From NCBI RefSeq assembly GCF_044793635.1, contig NZ_CP084992.1, positions 3,286,001 through 3,350,000 on the forward strand: a stretch of 64,000 nt of DNA, read 5' to 3'. Shown in pieces: positions 9,484 to 17,153 of the stretch. The first letter of the stretch is position 1. Each line of letters opens with the position of its first letter. Under the pieces are notes generated by a model, which saw only the letters and a program-made list of their open reading frames with translations, was not told the DNA's origin and made no database searches. The position numbers were made by a program, and so were the translations under genes. The DNA is from Virgibacillus_F necropolis_A (GTDB lineage: Bacteria > Bacillota > Bacilli > Bacillales > Amphibacillaceae).

Positions 9484-9498
9484 GGGGGGTGAGGTCGG

Positions 9499-10197
9499 AT
9501 GTATAAAAGTAGTCCTGACCATGTGGCAATTATCATGGATGGGAATGGCAGGTGGGGTAAAAAAAGACGTCTGAGCCGAAGTGAAGGCCATTATGCGGGA
9601 TCAAAGCAAATGGAGAAGATTATTGACGCAAGTATTGAACTCGGCATCAAGGTACTGACGCTGTATGCCTTTTCCTCGGAAAACTGGTCCAGACCCTCTG
9701 ATGAGGTGAATTACCTGATGGGTTTACCGATAAGATTTTTTAATAAAAAGCTTCCTGAATTTATGCGAAGGAATATTCAAATCAGAATTTCCGGAAACAC
9801 GGTTCCTCTTCCCGATAAAACTCGGGAAGTGCTGGCAAAGGCGGTTTCTTCTACAGAAAATAATACTGGCATCATCGTTAATTTCGCTTTCAATTATGGT
9901 GGCAGGGGCGATATTGTCCATGCCGCTAAAACACTGATTGAGGAAGTCAGGAACGGGAAGATTAGCAAGGATGATATAACTGAGGAAAGAATGCAGCAGT
10001 ATTTGTACACGGGGGATTTGCCGTCACCCAACATGATTATCCGGACGGGTGGGGAGAAGAGAATAAGTAATTTCCTGCTCTGGCAGTCCGCTGAATCGGA
10101 GCTGTATTTCTCGGATGTGTTTTTTCCCGATTTCACGGGGGAGATGCTTGCCGAAGCAATTGGTCAGCAACCGGTGAATACTTATTTGAGCGGGTGA
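9499..10197 (+). CDS. UppS-like cis-prenyltransferase (isoprenyl transferase)
   Basis: Member of the undecaprenyl diphosphate synthase family, which condenses isopentenyl diphosphates onto an allylic primer. Visible motifs: HVAIIMDGNGRWGKKR with the catalytic Asp, GHYAGSKQM, LTLYAFSSENWSRP, and RTGGEKRISNFLLWQ followed by ESELYFSD. At 232 residues it is slightly short: the usual basic C-terminus ending in RRFGG is replaced by PVNTYLSG, and the TGA stop overlaps the right copy of the direct repeat, so recombination may have trimmed the end. It sits outside the usual frr-uppS-cdsA setting and is probably a second copy with a special product. Confidence 0.9.
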   Translation: MYKSSPDHVAIIMDGNGRWGKKRRLSRSEGHYAGSKQMEKIIDASIELGIKVLTLYAFSSENWSRPSDEVNYLMGLPIRFFNKKLPEFMRRNIQIRISGNTVPLPDKTREVLAKAVSSTENNTGIIVNFAFNYGGRGDIVHAAKTLIEEVRNGKISKDDITEERMQQYLYTGDLPSPNMIIRTGGEKRISNFLLWQSAESELYFSDVFFPDFTGEMLAEAIGQQPVNTYLSG

Positions 10198-10231
10198 ATA
10201 CAAAATTGACGAAGACACTCAAGGATAATAA
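10196..10231 (+). repeat. Right copy of the 36-bp direct repeat
   Basis: Begins on the last two bases of the UppS-like stop codon. It differs from 7932-7967 at two positions only and would encode EYKIDEDTQG if read in the XRE frame. Confidence 0.9.
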
Positions 10232-10364
10232 ATGGAGCTGTCGTTGGACCTGACTATTTTGATTATCTTAAAAAGATTGCCAATTTTAGTGGTTTATTCA
10301 AAGTAGCAATAAAATAGCATACCTAAATATATTTTAAGGAATACTTTAATTGGAGGTGAATAGC

Positions 10365-10496
10365 GTGTCAAAGAAAAAAGCTAATCCATCAACAATTGGT
10401 TTGGGTTCATCAGAAACTGAAGGGCAAGGAACGACAAGAAGAGAAACTGGAAGAAAAAAGGCTGATTCTTCAAGAAAGAAACAAAAGCGTTCTTAA
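10365..10496 (+). CDS. YuzL-like small basic protein, 43 residues
   Basis: GTG start after GGAGGTGAATAGC. The product MSKKKANPSTIGLGSS... has EGQGTTRRETGRKK in the middle and a Lys/Arg-rich end, matching the look of YuzL-like small proteins of Bacillus. No membrane segment; very basic. A strong terminator follows at once, so it is a single-gene unit. Role unknown, possibly sporulation-associated. Confidence 0.75.
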   Translation: MSKKKANPSTIGLGSSETEGQGTTRRETGRKKADSSRKKQKRS

Positions 10497-10520
10497 TAAT
10501 TATTTGAGATTAAAATGAAC

Positions 10521-10556
10521 AAGCAGGTGGAGATAAATTCCACCTGCTTTTCTTAC
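10521..10556 (+). terminator. Rho-independent terminator after the YuzL-like gene
   Basis: AAGCAGGTGGA pairs with TCCACCTGCTT over a 7-base loop and ends in TTTTCTT. Confidence 0.9.
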
Positions 10557-10633
10557 AGTTTTAGGAAACTACTGGTGCGTATCTGAAATAAACAGATACG
10601 CTTTTTCACTACTGTCGCCTTATAGTTACAGAA

Positions 10634-10972
10634 TTACCGGGTTGTTTCCCTATATTTAATACTAATAATTTGTTCAGTTTCATTATTGAATTTAATATCG
10701 ACAAATACACCAAATTCTTTATTGTCCTTTTTAAGCCATAGTTTAAACCTTTCTGTTGAATATTCCATTCCTTTTTCCCTGCTGATGTGAAGATAATCAA
10801 TAATATCTGCGTGGGTATATTTTTCTTTTGTCTCTTTCATAGCTATTTTCCCCCACTTGGCATAGGAAGGGCCTTCTTGTTCTGAATTTGTAGTATTGTT
10901 AGGTTCAAGAGGTGTAAATTCACCAAATGAGAATAAACAAAATAGCAACTGAATGGATATTAATATTTTCAT
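10634..10972 (-). CDS. DUF3889-family secreted protein
   Basis: 112 residues with an N-terminal hydrophobic signal (MKILISIQLLFCLFSFG) and the DUF3889 core: YAKWGKIAMKETKEKY, ADIIDYLHISRE, FKLWLKKDNKEFGVFV, ending in IISIKYRET. Members are small exported proteins of Bacillaceae of unknown role. The gene stands alone on the minus strand and converges with the YuzL-like gene; the terminator between them may serve both. Confidence 0.85.
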   Translation of the reverse strand: MKILISIQLLFCLFSFGEFTPLEPNNTTNSEQEGPSYAKWGKIAMKETKEKYTHADIIDYLHISREKGMEYSTERFKLWLKKDNKEFGVFVDIKFNNETEQIISIKYRETTR

Positions 10973-11108
10973 ACCTTAAAACCTTCTTTTTTATATTAGT
11001 CTTTTCTTGTTTGTGAAGGTTATGCGCCAAATTTTTCTTCAACTTTTGGTGCAAGAGTGAGAAGTGGTATAATACCAATTAAACAATTATTGAGGGGTAG
11101 AAAAAAAT

Positions 11109-11585
11109 ATGGATATATCTATTCGAAATGCCGAGCAAAACGATTACGATTTTTTGTTGCCTTTATTTAAGCAGGTTCATGAATTCCACGTTTTTGTAAG
11201 ACCAGATTTGTACAAAGAGAATTCCACTCCAGTCGAGCAAGAGTTCTTTGAAAGCCAGTTGATTGATGGCAAACAACACATTTTTGTTGCTACCATAGAC
11301 AATGATATAGTCGGTGTTGTAGTGGCAAAGGAAGAAGAAACAAGTGAAAATTCTTTTGTTAAAGCGAGGAAAGTATTAGTTATAAACAGTTTATGCGTTG
11401 CTGAAAAGCATAGAAAGAAAGGTATCGGAAAAAAACTAACTAAATACGTTTTTGATTTTGGGAGGAGCCTCAGAGTTGATAGTATTGAATTGGGAGTATC
11501 TGAGGAAAATACATCTGCCATTGAATTTTATAGGTCAATTGGGATGACAACAAAGGGTAGAAAAATGGAGATTATATTGAACTAA
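11109..11585 (+). CDS. GNAT-family N-acetyltransferase
   Basis: 158 residues with the complete GNAT fold: beta strands around VGVVVAKEEE, the acetyl-CoA loop NSLCVAEKHRKKGIGKKL (R-x-x-G-x-G) and the C-terminal NTSAIEFYRSIGM element. It acetylates an unknown small molecule or protein amine in the cytoplasm. GAGGGG lies upstream of the ATG. Single-gene unit followed by an intergenic repeat that contains its terminator. Confidence 0.92.
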   Translation: MDISIRNAEQNDYDFLLPLFKQVHEFHVFVRPDLYKENSTPVEQEFFESQLIDGKQHIFVATIDNDIVGVVVAKEEETSENSFVKARKVLVINSLCVAEKHRKKGIGKKLTKYVFDFGRSLRVDSIELGVSEENTSAIEFYRSIGMTTKGRKMEIILN

Positions 11586-11586
11586 C

Positions 11587-11634
11587 TGGCTAGAGTTGAA
11601 CAAGGCAATCATCAATTTGATTGTCTTTTCTTTA
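11587..11634 (+). repeat. Intergenic repeat with terminator, type seen again at 48313
   Basis: GAGTTGAACAAGGC leads into a hairpin (AAGGCAATCA / TGATTGTCTT) and TTTTC. The same order of sequence is found at 48313-48361. Downstream, ATGTTAAAATAAA at about 11655 looks like an extended -10 promoter for the next gene. Confidence 0.75.
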
Positions 11635-11728
11635 TGAAAATCATTTGGAATATTATGTTAAAATAAATTAAAAAGATCTTGAGCTAACTAATCAGGATAG
11701 TGGAAGAAGATTTAAAGTAGGAGAGATA

Positions 11729-11890
11729 ATGATGATAATTATATTGGTAACTTTAATGATAGGATTATACTTAGTCACACTTGGGGTTTGGGAACTCAGA
11801 GAAGGAACTAACAGAAAAAAGTACATTACATATATGACTATTGGATTATTATTAATTTTTGTTTTCCCAAGATTATTCGATTCGTTTTAA
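11729..11890 (+). CDS. Small membrane protein, 53 residues
   Basis: ATG after AGTAGGAGAG opens MMIIILVTLMIGLYLVT..., with two hydrophobic helices separated by a charged turn (WELREGTNRKKY), probably a hairpin in the membrane. A promoter-like ATGTTAAAAT lies about 75 bases upstream. No family recognised. Confidence 0.65.
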   Translation: MMIIILVTLMIGLYLVTLGVWELREGTNRKKYITYMTIGLLLIFVFPRLFDSF

Positions 11891-11954
11891 AGTAATTAGT
11901 GCTTTCCTTGCATAAGTAATAATTTAAAATACGTACTTACAAAGGAGAATGCAG

Positions 11955-12410
11955 TTGCCTATTATTAAGCACAAACAATTTATACAAGCACCTATGGAAG
12001 TATGCTTTGACCTTACAAGAAACGTAAATGTACATACTAAAACCACTGCTAAAACGAAGGAACAAGCTGTGGGAGGGGTTACGCAGGGGTTGTTAAAAGA
12101 GGGCGATACAGTTACTTGGGAAGCCACTCACTTTGGTATTAAACAAAGGTTAACAGCTAAAGTGACTCATATGGAAAAGCCTACTGAGTTTGTTGATATT
12201 ATGGTAAAAGGAGCCTTCAGTTTTTTCACTCATACACATCAATTTATAGAAGAAAAAGGTGGAACCTTAATGATTGATACATTTGAGTATAAGTCACCTT
12301 TGGGTCCAATCGGAGTAATTGCCGACAAATTGTTTTTGGAAAAATATATGACAGCGTTTATAATTACCCGTGCAAAAGAACTAAAAAGGATTGCTGAAAA
12401 AATCAAATAG
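11955..12410 (+). CDS. SRPBCC-superfamily protein
   Basis: About 151 residues with the START-like ligand-binding fold: an N-terminal strand KHKQFIQAPMEVCFDLTRNV, GDTVTWEATHFGIKQRL, and a long C-terminal helix with YMTAFIITRAKELKRIAE. TTG at 11955 is chosen as start because AAAGGAG lies 8 bases upstream; the ATG at 11949 is too close to that site. Such proteins bind hydrophobic ligands or act as cyclase/dehydrase-like enzymes; the ligand is unknown. Confidence 0.85.
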   Translation: MPIIKHKQFIQAPMEVCFDLTRNVNVHTKTTAKTKEQAVGGVTQGLLKEGDTVTWEATHFGIKQRLTAKVTHMEKPTEFVDIMVKGAFSFFTHTHQFIEEKGGTLMIDTFEYKSPLGPIGVIADKLFLEKYMTAFIITRAKELKRIAEKIK

Positions 12411-12572
12411 CTGCTTATTCAACAAACTGGTGCGAGAGTTTAACAAGCATTTGTTACTTAAGATCCTTTTACTTATTGTATTTGTATTAATGGGTCAGTA
12501 GAGTTGAAGAAGAAAAAGGGTTATATGAGTATAAAATGACTATGGATTGGACTATGAAAGGGAGGTGGTAAT

Positions 12573-12869
12573 TTGGAAAAGGAAAATGTTATTGAGTTCC
12601 TTTTTAATGGAAAAAGATTTAGAGGAATGAAGAATGTGCTATTAATTTTATTTTGGGTGATAGCCATTTTTTTAGATAACCTCCTTCCTGAGTCTGAGTC
12701 TTCTCTAATATTTAAAGTTTTATTTGTACCTGTAATGTCAGTTTTATTTATTTTATCTTTAGTAAAAATAAAGTGGTATGACAAGAAAAAGAATATCAAG
12801 ACAGGTGTAAAAGAATGGATAACTTCTTTTATTATGGTTTGTTTAATTATCGCTTGTTTCTATGTCTGA
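12573..12869 (+). CDS. Small membrane protein, 98 residues
   Basis: TTG start after GGGAGGTGG. A short cytoplasmic head (EKENVIEFLFNGKRFRG) is followed by three hydrophobic helices. No family recognised. The next gene's repeat and ribosome site begin just after its stop, so it is a single-gene unit. Confidence 0.65.
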   Translation: MEKENVIEFLFNGKRFRGMKNVLLILFWVIAIFLDNLLPESESSLIFKVLFVPVMSVLFILSLVKIKWYDKKKNIKTGVKEWITSFIMVCLIIACFYV

Positions 12870-12881
12870 TTTTGTTAAGTT

Positions 12882-12935
12882 AACTGGTGCATTACTTCAA
12901 CAAGAGTTATTCAACTATTGCAGCAGGATCGTTAA
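12882..12935 (+). repeat. Intergenic repeat of the AACTGGTGCA ... GCAGCAGGAT type
   Basis: Contains AACTGGTGCATTACTTC, a paired AAGAGTTATTC arm and GCAGCAGGATCG, a flank also seen at about 39418, 40686 and 46715. It separates two single-gene membrane protein units. Confidence 0.6.
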
Positions 12936-12957
12936 ACAAAAGGGGAGGAGAAACAGA

Positions 12958-13206
12958 ATGAAAATGTTGCGTAAAATAAATGTGATTATGGCAATTTCAA
13001 TTATTTGTATTGTCATCTATTATTTTTTAATTGACTGGAATGAATTTTTTTGGATTATATTTACTCCGTTTTTGACCTTATTTACCTTTTTACGTGGTTT
13101 AGAATATGTTATCGAAGACAAAATGAAGTCAGGTTATTTCTATTTTGTTATATCATTCGTTATGTTTTTACTTGTAATAAAAAAGTATATTAGCAACTTT
13201 TCTTAA
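12958..13206 (+). CDS. Small membrane protein, 82 residues
   Basis: ATG at 12958 follows AGGGGAGGAG at good spacing. A frame open back to 12862 runs through the intergenic repeat and is not used. The product has a basic start (MKMLRKIN) and three hydrophobic helices with FFWIIFTPFLTLFTFLRG in the middle. No family recognised. Confidence 0.65.
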   Translation: MKMLRKINVIMAISIICIVIYYFLIDWNEFFWIIFTPFLTLFTFLRGLEYVIEDKMKSGYFYFVISFVMFLLVIKKYISNFS

Positions 13207-13324
13207 CTATTCCTTGTTAAACTAACTGATGCTTTATTTTATAAAGCTAGGCACTTCTTGTTCAACACACGAGGCAGGATTAAGGAAGGAGCAATTTTGA
13301 ATTCTATTATAGGAGAGTTTTTCA

Positions 13325-13525
13325 ATGAGGGAATACATTCAATATAGATATAAAAGTTACTTGTCACTAGCATTAGGAATAGGTATTGGAACTCTAGCTG
13401 CATTTCTTTTTTCTGATATGAATGACGATTACGTGTTTTTTAAATGGATGGTACTAGGATGTTTAATAGCTGAAATATTACACCTTGTTAGTTGGTTTCG
13501 TAATAAAAAAAAGGATAGCAATTAG
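13325..13525 (+). CDS. Small membrane protein, 66 residues
   Basis: ATG with a weak upstream GGAGAG. Two hydrophobic helices (LALGIGIGTLAAFLFS and WMVLGCLIAEILHLVSWF) and a lysine-rich tail (RNKKKDSN). Possibly a small stress or transport-associated protein; no family recognised. Followed by a repeat with AAAGGTGCGATTG. Confidence 0.6.
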   Translation: MREYIQYRYKSYLSLALGIGIGTLAAFLFSDMNDDYVFFKWMVLGCLIAEILHLVSWFRNKKKDSN

Positions 13526-13688
13526 AATTAGGTTTCACCTTTTACAGAGTTTCAATAATTAAGTATTTCGTGTAAAAGTTTACCTAAAGTAAAAGGTGCG
13601 ATTGTTCAATTAGAGCAGTCGCTTTTTCACTAACGACGCAGAAGAGTTTAATAATGGAATAATATTAAAGGTAATAAGGGGGAATTGG

Positions 13689-14063
13689 GTGAAGTTTGTA
13701 GCGTTTTTTATTGGTCTACTTATTTTGTTGTTCGTGGTAGAAAAAGTAACAAATAAGATACTTGGGGTTGAAAGGAAAAAAGTTTCGGAAACATCTGGTA
13801 AAAATTTAGACTTTTGGGGTAGAGGTATTATCCTTGTAATCTTTTTAAGCACACTATGGTTTGTGATTACTAATAATTCAGACATTCTAACAAAGTTTTA
13901 TTGGATGACCTATTTAGCATTATTAATAGGATTCCAGGTAATTATGGAATTTATTTTTATAAAGGAATCAAAGCAGTATATCAGCACAACTTTATTACTA
14001 ATATTGTGTCTTGTTGTTATGTACAATATAGATAATTTTCCCTTTTTGGATTTGATATTGTGA
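13689..14063 (+). CDS. Membrane protein, 124 residues, four predicted helices
   Basis: GTG start after AAGGGGGAATTGG. Hydrophobic helices at about residues 2-18, 46-62, 76-95 and 102-118, with a cytoplasmic loop LGVERKKVSETSGKN. Single-gene unit between two intergenic repeats. No family recognised. Confidence 0.65.
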   Translation: MKFVAFFIGLLILLFVVEKVTNKILGVERKKVSETSGKNLDFWGRGIILVIFLSTLWFVITNNSDILTKFYWMTYLALLIGFQVIMEFIFIKESKQYISTTLLLILCLVVMYNIDNFPFLDLIL

Positions 14064-14080
14064 CATAGTGTACTTAAAGT

Positions 14081-14105
14081 AACTGGTGCAAGACCTTAAC
14101 ACGAG
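14081..14105 (+). repeat. Short AACTGGTGCAAGA-type intergenic repeat
   Basis: AAGTAACTGGTGCAAGACC between the membrane gene and the AAA-family kinase, a short form of the repeat family. Confidence 0.5.
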
Positions 14106-14270
14106 GGTTGCAAATCTAAGGTGACCTTTTTCTTTACCCTCTGATTCAGAAAATTGCGTTTGCAATTTTAATAATATACTAACATGGATCCAATAGTCAA
14201 AATCGATAAATATGTGATGATGCTAATCAATAAAGGATATACCGTAATTTTTGAGAATGGAGTTGCATTC

Positions 14271-14828
14271 ATGAATAGGGTAGTAATTATGACAGTCGGT
14301 AAAACCCATAGCGGGAAATCATCATTCGCGAAAGCTTTAGAAAAAGAGATACCCAACTCAGTTGTGATTGATCAAGATAACCATGCTGAATTTCTCCACA
14401 CTTATTACCAAACATTAGTACCAAAACATGGACCTAATACAGCCAAGTACGCTCTCACACAATCCATTATTGATTATGCAGTTAATGAGACCAATTGCCA
14501 CCTCATTATTTGCAACTCAAATCGCAATCGAAAAGGCCGGTTGAAACTGCTCGAACATTATCATAACAAAGGATTCACCAGCATCCTGGTGAATTTTGAT
14601 ATTCCTGACCATGTGCTTAAAGAGCGAATTAAGAAAAGTAAGCGTAGTACAACTATATTAAGAACTGCTTCAACTTTTGAGGAAGTACATACTCGGCAGC
14701 AGGATGAGACTAATATAAACGATGTGATTGCGCCAGTAGAAGGTGAAGCGAACCATTTATTTGTGATCAAAAATGGAGATGGTGTCCAGTCTATTATCCG
14801 AAAAGTTGCTGATATTTCTAATAGATGA
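14271..14828 (+). CDS. P-loop AAA-family ATPase/kinase-like protein
   Basis: Starts VVIMTVGKTHSGKSSFAKAL with a Walker A loop (GKTHSGKS) in the position of zeta-toxin-like and polynucleotide-kinase-like small-molecule kinases. Next come VVIDQDNHAEF, HLIICNSNRNRKGRL as the Walker B-side strand, and a lid-like basic stretch KERIKKSKRST. I use ATG 14271 because the frame before it has no homology-like content and no clear ribosome site; 185 residues result. It probably phosphorylates a small molecule or RNA end; the substrate is unknown. A hairpin terminator follows at 14921. Confidence 0.82.
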   Translation: MNRVVIMTVGKTHSGKSSFAKALEKEIPNSVVIDQDNHAEFLHTYYQTLVPKHGPNTAKYALTQSIIDYAVNETNCHLIICNSNRNRKGRLKLLEHYHNKGFTSILVNFDIPDHVLKERIKKSKRSTTILRTASTFEEVHTRQQDETNINDVIAPVEGEANHLFVIKNGDGVQSIIRKVADISNR

Positions 14829-14920
14829 TGAGTGCTAAAATAGTTAAGCAAATGGGTGAAATTCTTCAATAAACGAGGAATACCAATTTGGTATAGAAAA
14901 TGAATATGATGTTGTTGAGA

Positions 14921-14955
14921 AATGGCTAATCCTTTTTAAAATTAGCCATTGTTTG
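14921..14955 (+). terminator. Hairpin, likely terminator
   Basis: AATGGCTAAT and ATTAGCCATT form a perfect 10-bp stem across a 10-base loop, followed by GTTTG. Confidence 0.6.
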
Positions 14956-14978
14956 TGTATAGGGTCTATTAATACCTC

Positions 14979-15012
14979 TGGTGCAATTTCTTTAAGAATT
15001 TGCACTTTTTTA
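14979..15012 (+). terminator. Terminator formed by a GGTGCA-type intergenic repeat
   Basis: GTGCAATTTCTT pairs with AAGAATTTGCAC (one mismatch) and is followed by TTTTTTAT. It shows that this repeat type can act as a terminator. The next gene's promoter begins three bases later. Confidence 0.8.
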
Positions 15013-15014
15013 TA

Positions 15015-15090
15015 TTGACAATAAATACCATTAACTATAAAATGAAGTTAACTTCACATGAAACAAACTTCACGTGAAGCAAACTTCATT
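15015..15090 (+). promoter_or_regulatory. Promoter with a tandem palindromic operator before an XRE regulator
   Basis: TTGACA (15015-15020), a 17-base spacer and TAAAAT (15038-15043) form a near-consensus sigma-A promoter. Starting on the -10 box, TGAAGTTAACTTCA (15043-15056) is a perfect palindrome, followed by ACTTCACATGAAAC and AACTTCACGTGAAGC, then AACTTCA. The half-site ACTTCA recurs at about 16-base steps. This is best explained as a multi-site operator for the XRE regulator that follows. Confidence 0.8.
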
Positions 15091-15111
15091 TTTATTTAGG
15101 ATGATGAATAG

Positions 15112-15324
15112 ATGAAAAACCATATTAAAAGTTATAGGAACGAAGCGAATATAACACAACAGCAATTGGCGGATTTAGTTTCTATTTCCTCAAGAACTAT
15201 CATTTCATTAGAAAAGGGGCGGTATAATCCTTCTGTACTTTTAGCCTACAAAATTGCAAGGGTTTTTAAAGTTAGTATTGAAGAATTATTTATTTTTGAA
15301 GAGGATGATGAAAATGAACAATAA
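15112..15324 (+). CDS. XRE-family transcriptional regulator
   Basis: 70-residue Cro/CI-type DNA-binding protein: IKSYRNEANITQQQLADLV, the recognition helix SSRTIISLEKGRYNPS, and KIARVFKVSIEELFIFEEDD, the usual end of this small family (YgzD/YvaO-like). It is probably autoregulated through the TGAAGT/ACTTCA palindromes on its promoter. Its 3' end overlaps the start of the next membrane protein gene by about ten bases, so the two are translated together. Confidence 0.92.
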   Translation: MKNHIKSYRNEANITQQQLADLVSISSRTIISLEKGRYNPSVLLAYKIARVFKVSIEELFIFEEDDENEQ

Positions 15325-15730
15325 TAATTTACGTAATTTGATTATGACAATACTGTTAGCTGTGATTGGAATTCTTGTATTCATTATTAGTGTAATAGAA
15401 AGCGAAAAATTACCATTTGGTGTTGGTGCATTAGGTATTGCATTAGCTGGAATTTCCATAGAAGTTTATTTGAAAAGTAAGAATGATACAAAGAACGAAA
15501 AAGGGGAGAAAAGAAATGAAATTGAAAAATACGATGAGCGTAACGTATTGATAAATGCAAAGTCCGGAGAAACAGTGAATTTTGTAATGGATGTTGCTAT
15601 CTTTATCGCCTTTTGCCTTGCGATTTATCTAAATATATCTATAGTAGGACAAACTCTAATCTTTTCCTTACTTGTAATAAGAATGATCATACGTCCTATT
15701 GTAAAAAGATATTATGAAAAACAAATTTAA
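15314..15730 (+). CDS. Membrane protein of DUF2178-like type, paired with the XRE regulator
   Basis: About 138 residues. Two helices near the N-terminus (LIMTILLAVIGILVFII and PFGVGALGIALAGIS), then a charged segment with KYDERNVLINAKSGE, resembling the DERxxxIxxKA motif of DUF2178 membrane proteins, and two further helices. ATG 15314 is chosen for its spacing from GAAGAGG; ATGs at 15305 and 15308 are also possible. The small regulator + DERN-type membrane protein pair is common in Firmicutes; function unknown. Confidence 0.75.
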   Translation: MNNNNLRNLIMTILLAVIGILVFIISVIESEKLPFGVGALGIALAGISIEVYLKSKNDTKNEKGEKRNEIEKYDERNVLINAKSGETVNFVMDVAIFIAFCLAIYLNISIVGQTLIFSLLVIRMIIRPIVKRYYEKQI

Positions 15731-15843
15731 CGAATTAATCGTTTAAATGTAGAGCTTGCAGGAGACTATGTCAGGTTTAGAAAATAGGTAAACAACTCGT
15801 TGCCTCGTTTTTTATCGTGAAGACAAAAAGGTAGGTTATTTTA

Positions 15844-16350
15844 ATGGGACAAATGATAAAAGAAGTTGTTTCTACGTTTCAGAGAGGAAAAACTGATGTG
15901 TTCAAACAAATTGTTGATTATTATTTTGAGAGCGTGTTTCAGATTTGCTTTTTTATAACGGGGAACACAAAAACTGCTGAAATATTAGCTGAGAAGACAT
16001 TTATATACGCTTATTCTAATATACATTCTTATCATTCTTTACAAAAGTATTCCGTATGGTTGTATCAAGTGAGTATTAAGTTAGCTATAAGTCACTTCGA
16101 TTTTAATAGTCCCGATAATGACTACTCCAAAGTCACCACGGACCGATTCACATTTGAGCTAACTGATATGCATAGAATCTTAATGAATTTGGCATTGGAA
16201 GAAAGGATTACGCTTGTTTTAAAACATAGGGAAGAGTTGTCAATAAAAGAAATAAGTGAAGTATTAGACACTACGGAGGCATTTATTAGAAGCACAATTT
16301 GGCAGGGAAGAGAGAAGCTCCGGAGTGTTCAACTGAGGAATTGTTTATAA
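15844..16350 (+). CDS. ECF-type RNA polymerase sigma factor
   Basis: 168 residues with a divergent region 2 (FKQIVDYYFESVFQICFFITGNTKTAEILAEKTF, the helix that follows the -10 contact) and a clear region 4 (LALEERITLVLKHREELSIKEISEVL and the recognition helix EAFIRSTIWQGREKLR). It lacks a region 1 and is the right size for an extracytoplasmic-function sigma factor. No anti-sigma factor gene lies next to it, and the following gene points the other way and is decayed, so it may be an orphan. Confidence 0.82.
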   Translation: MGQMIKEVVSTFQRGKTDVFKQIVDYYFESVFQICFFITGNTKTAEILAEKTFIYAYSNIHSYHSLQKYSVWLYQVSIKLAISHFDFNSPDNDYSKVTTDRFTFELTDMHRILMNLALEERITLVLKHREELSIKEISEVLDTTEAFIRSTIWQGREKLRSVQLRNCL

Positions 16351-16370
16351 AAATAACAAGTGAATTAACA

Positions 16371-16407
16371 AATAACATTGCTTGGGTTTCCCCAAGCGTT
16401 TGTTATT
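16371..16407. terminator. Bidirectional terminator between the sigma factor and the HAD pseudogene
   Basis: AATAACA...CTTGGG, loop TTTC, CCCAAG...TGTTATT: an interrupted 13-bp stem lying between two convergent genes. Confidence 0.7.
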
Positions 16408-17068
16408 TACACAATATAAATTGATTAAATTGTTCTACTGTTTCAAAGTAATATTTAGATTCCAATTTCATTTGTTCCTTGATTTCGGAAATACTGTGAG
16501 ACCATCCAGCAGCTGCAAAATCTACATTACAACTTCTCGCCATCTCCAATCCAGGCTTTAGGTCATCCAACATTAGTGCTTCAGTTTCTTGAAGTTTAAA
16601 GCGATTTAAAATCTCTTTAATTGGATAAGGGTTTGGTTTTCTCTTCTGTTCTGGAAGTTACCATCCAAAGATTGCGTCTGGCACAAATCCACAATGAATA
16701 GAATAATCTCTTTCAATTCGGTTCCTCTCAGAATGAGAAACAACCGTTACAATTCCACCTTGTTTTTTAAATTCTTGAATAGTCTCTACAAACAGTTCAT
16801 AGAAGTCAGGTACAGTTGATTCGGTATAATTTTTCCATACCACTTGCTGATGTCTTTGTTCTTCCTCTGTGAATTTAATGATGTCTTTACATAAAGAAGA
16901 AAATCCTGGATTGAAACAGTATCTAACAAAATCTTCAAAGGTAATAGATTTATCATGTGGTCGCAAGTCTTTAAGAGCCTCCACAAATGATGGATAGTGT
17001 ATATCTGGTGTGCTTTTTACTGCTGTATCATCGTGGTCTAAGATTAAACATTTATATTTTAAAGCCAT
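16403..17068 (-). pseudogene. HAD-family hydrolase interrupted by one in-frame stop
   Basis: The minus strand encodes a 221-codon HAD-superfamily phosphatase in a single frame: motif I LILDHDDTAVKS (normally DxDxT; here DHDDT), motif II TVVSHSERN, the conserved KPNPYP lysine, and motif IV MLDDLKPGLEMA. A TAA codon at 16658-16660 stands just after AIFGW where homologs would have an acidic residue before LPE. No other lesion is seen. The gene is either recently inactivated or carries a sequencing error. AGGAGG lies before the ATG. Confidence 0.8.
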
Positions 17069-17153
17069 AGTAACCTCCTATAAAACTGTAATATCTTAAT
17101 CTCTCTTTCCTTATGCAGATTGACTTCCCCAATTAAATATTAACCTTTAAGTT

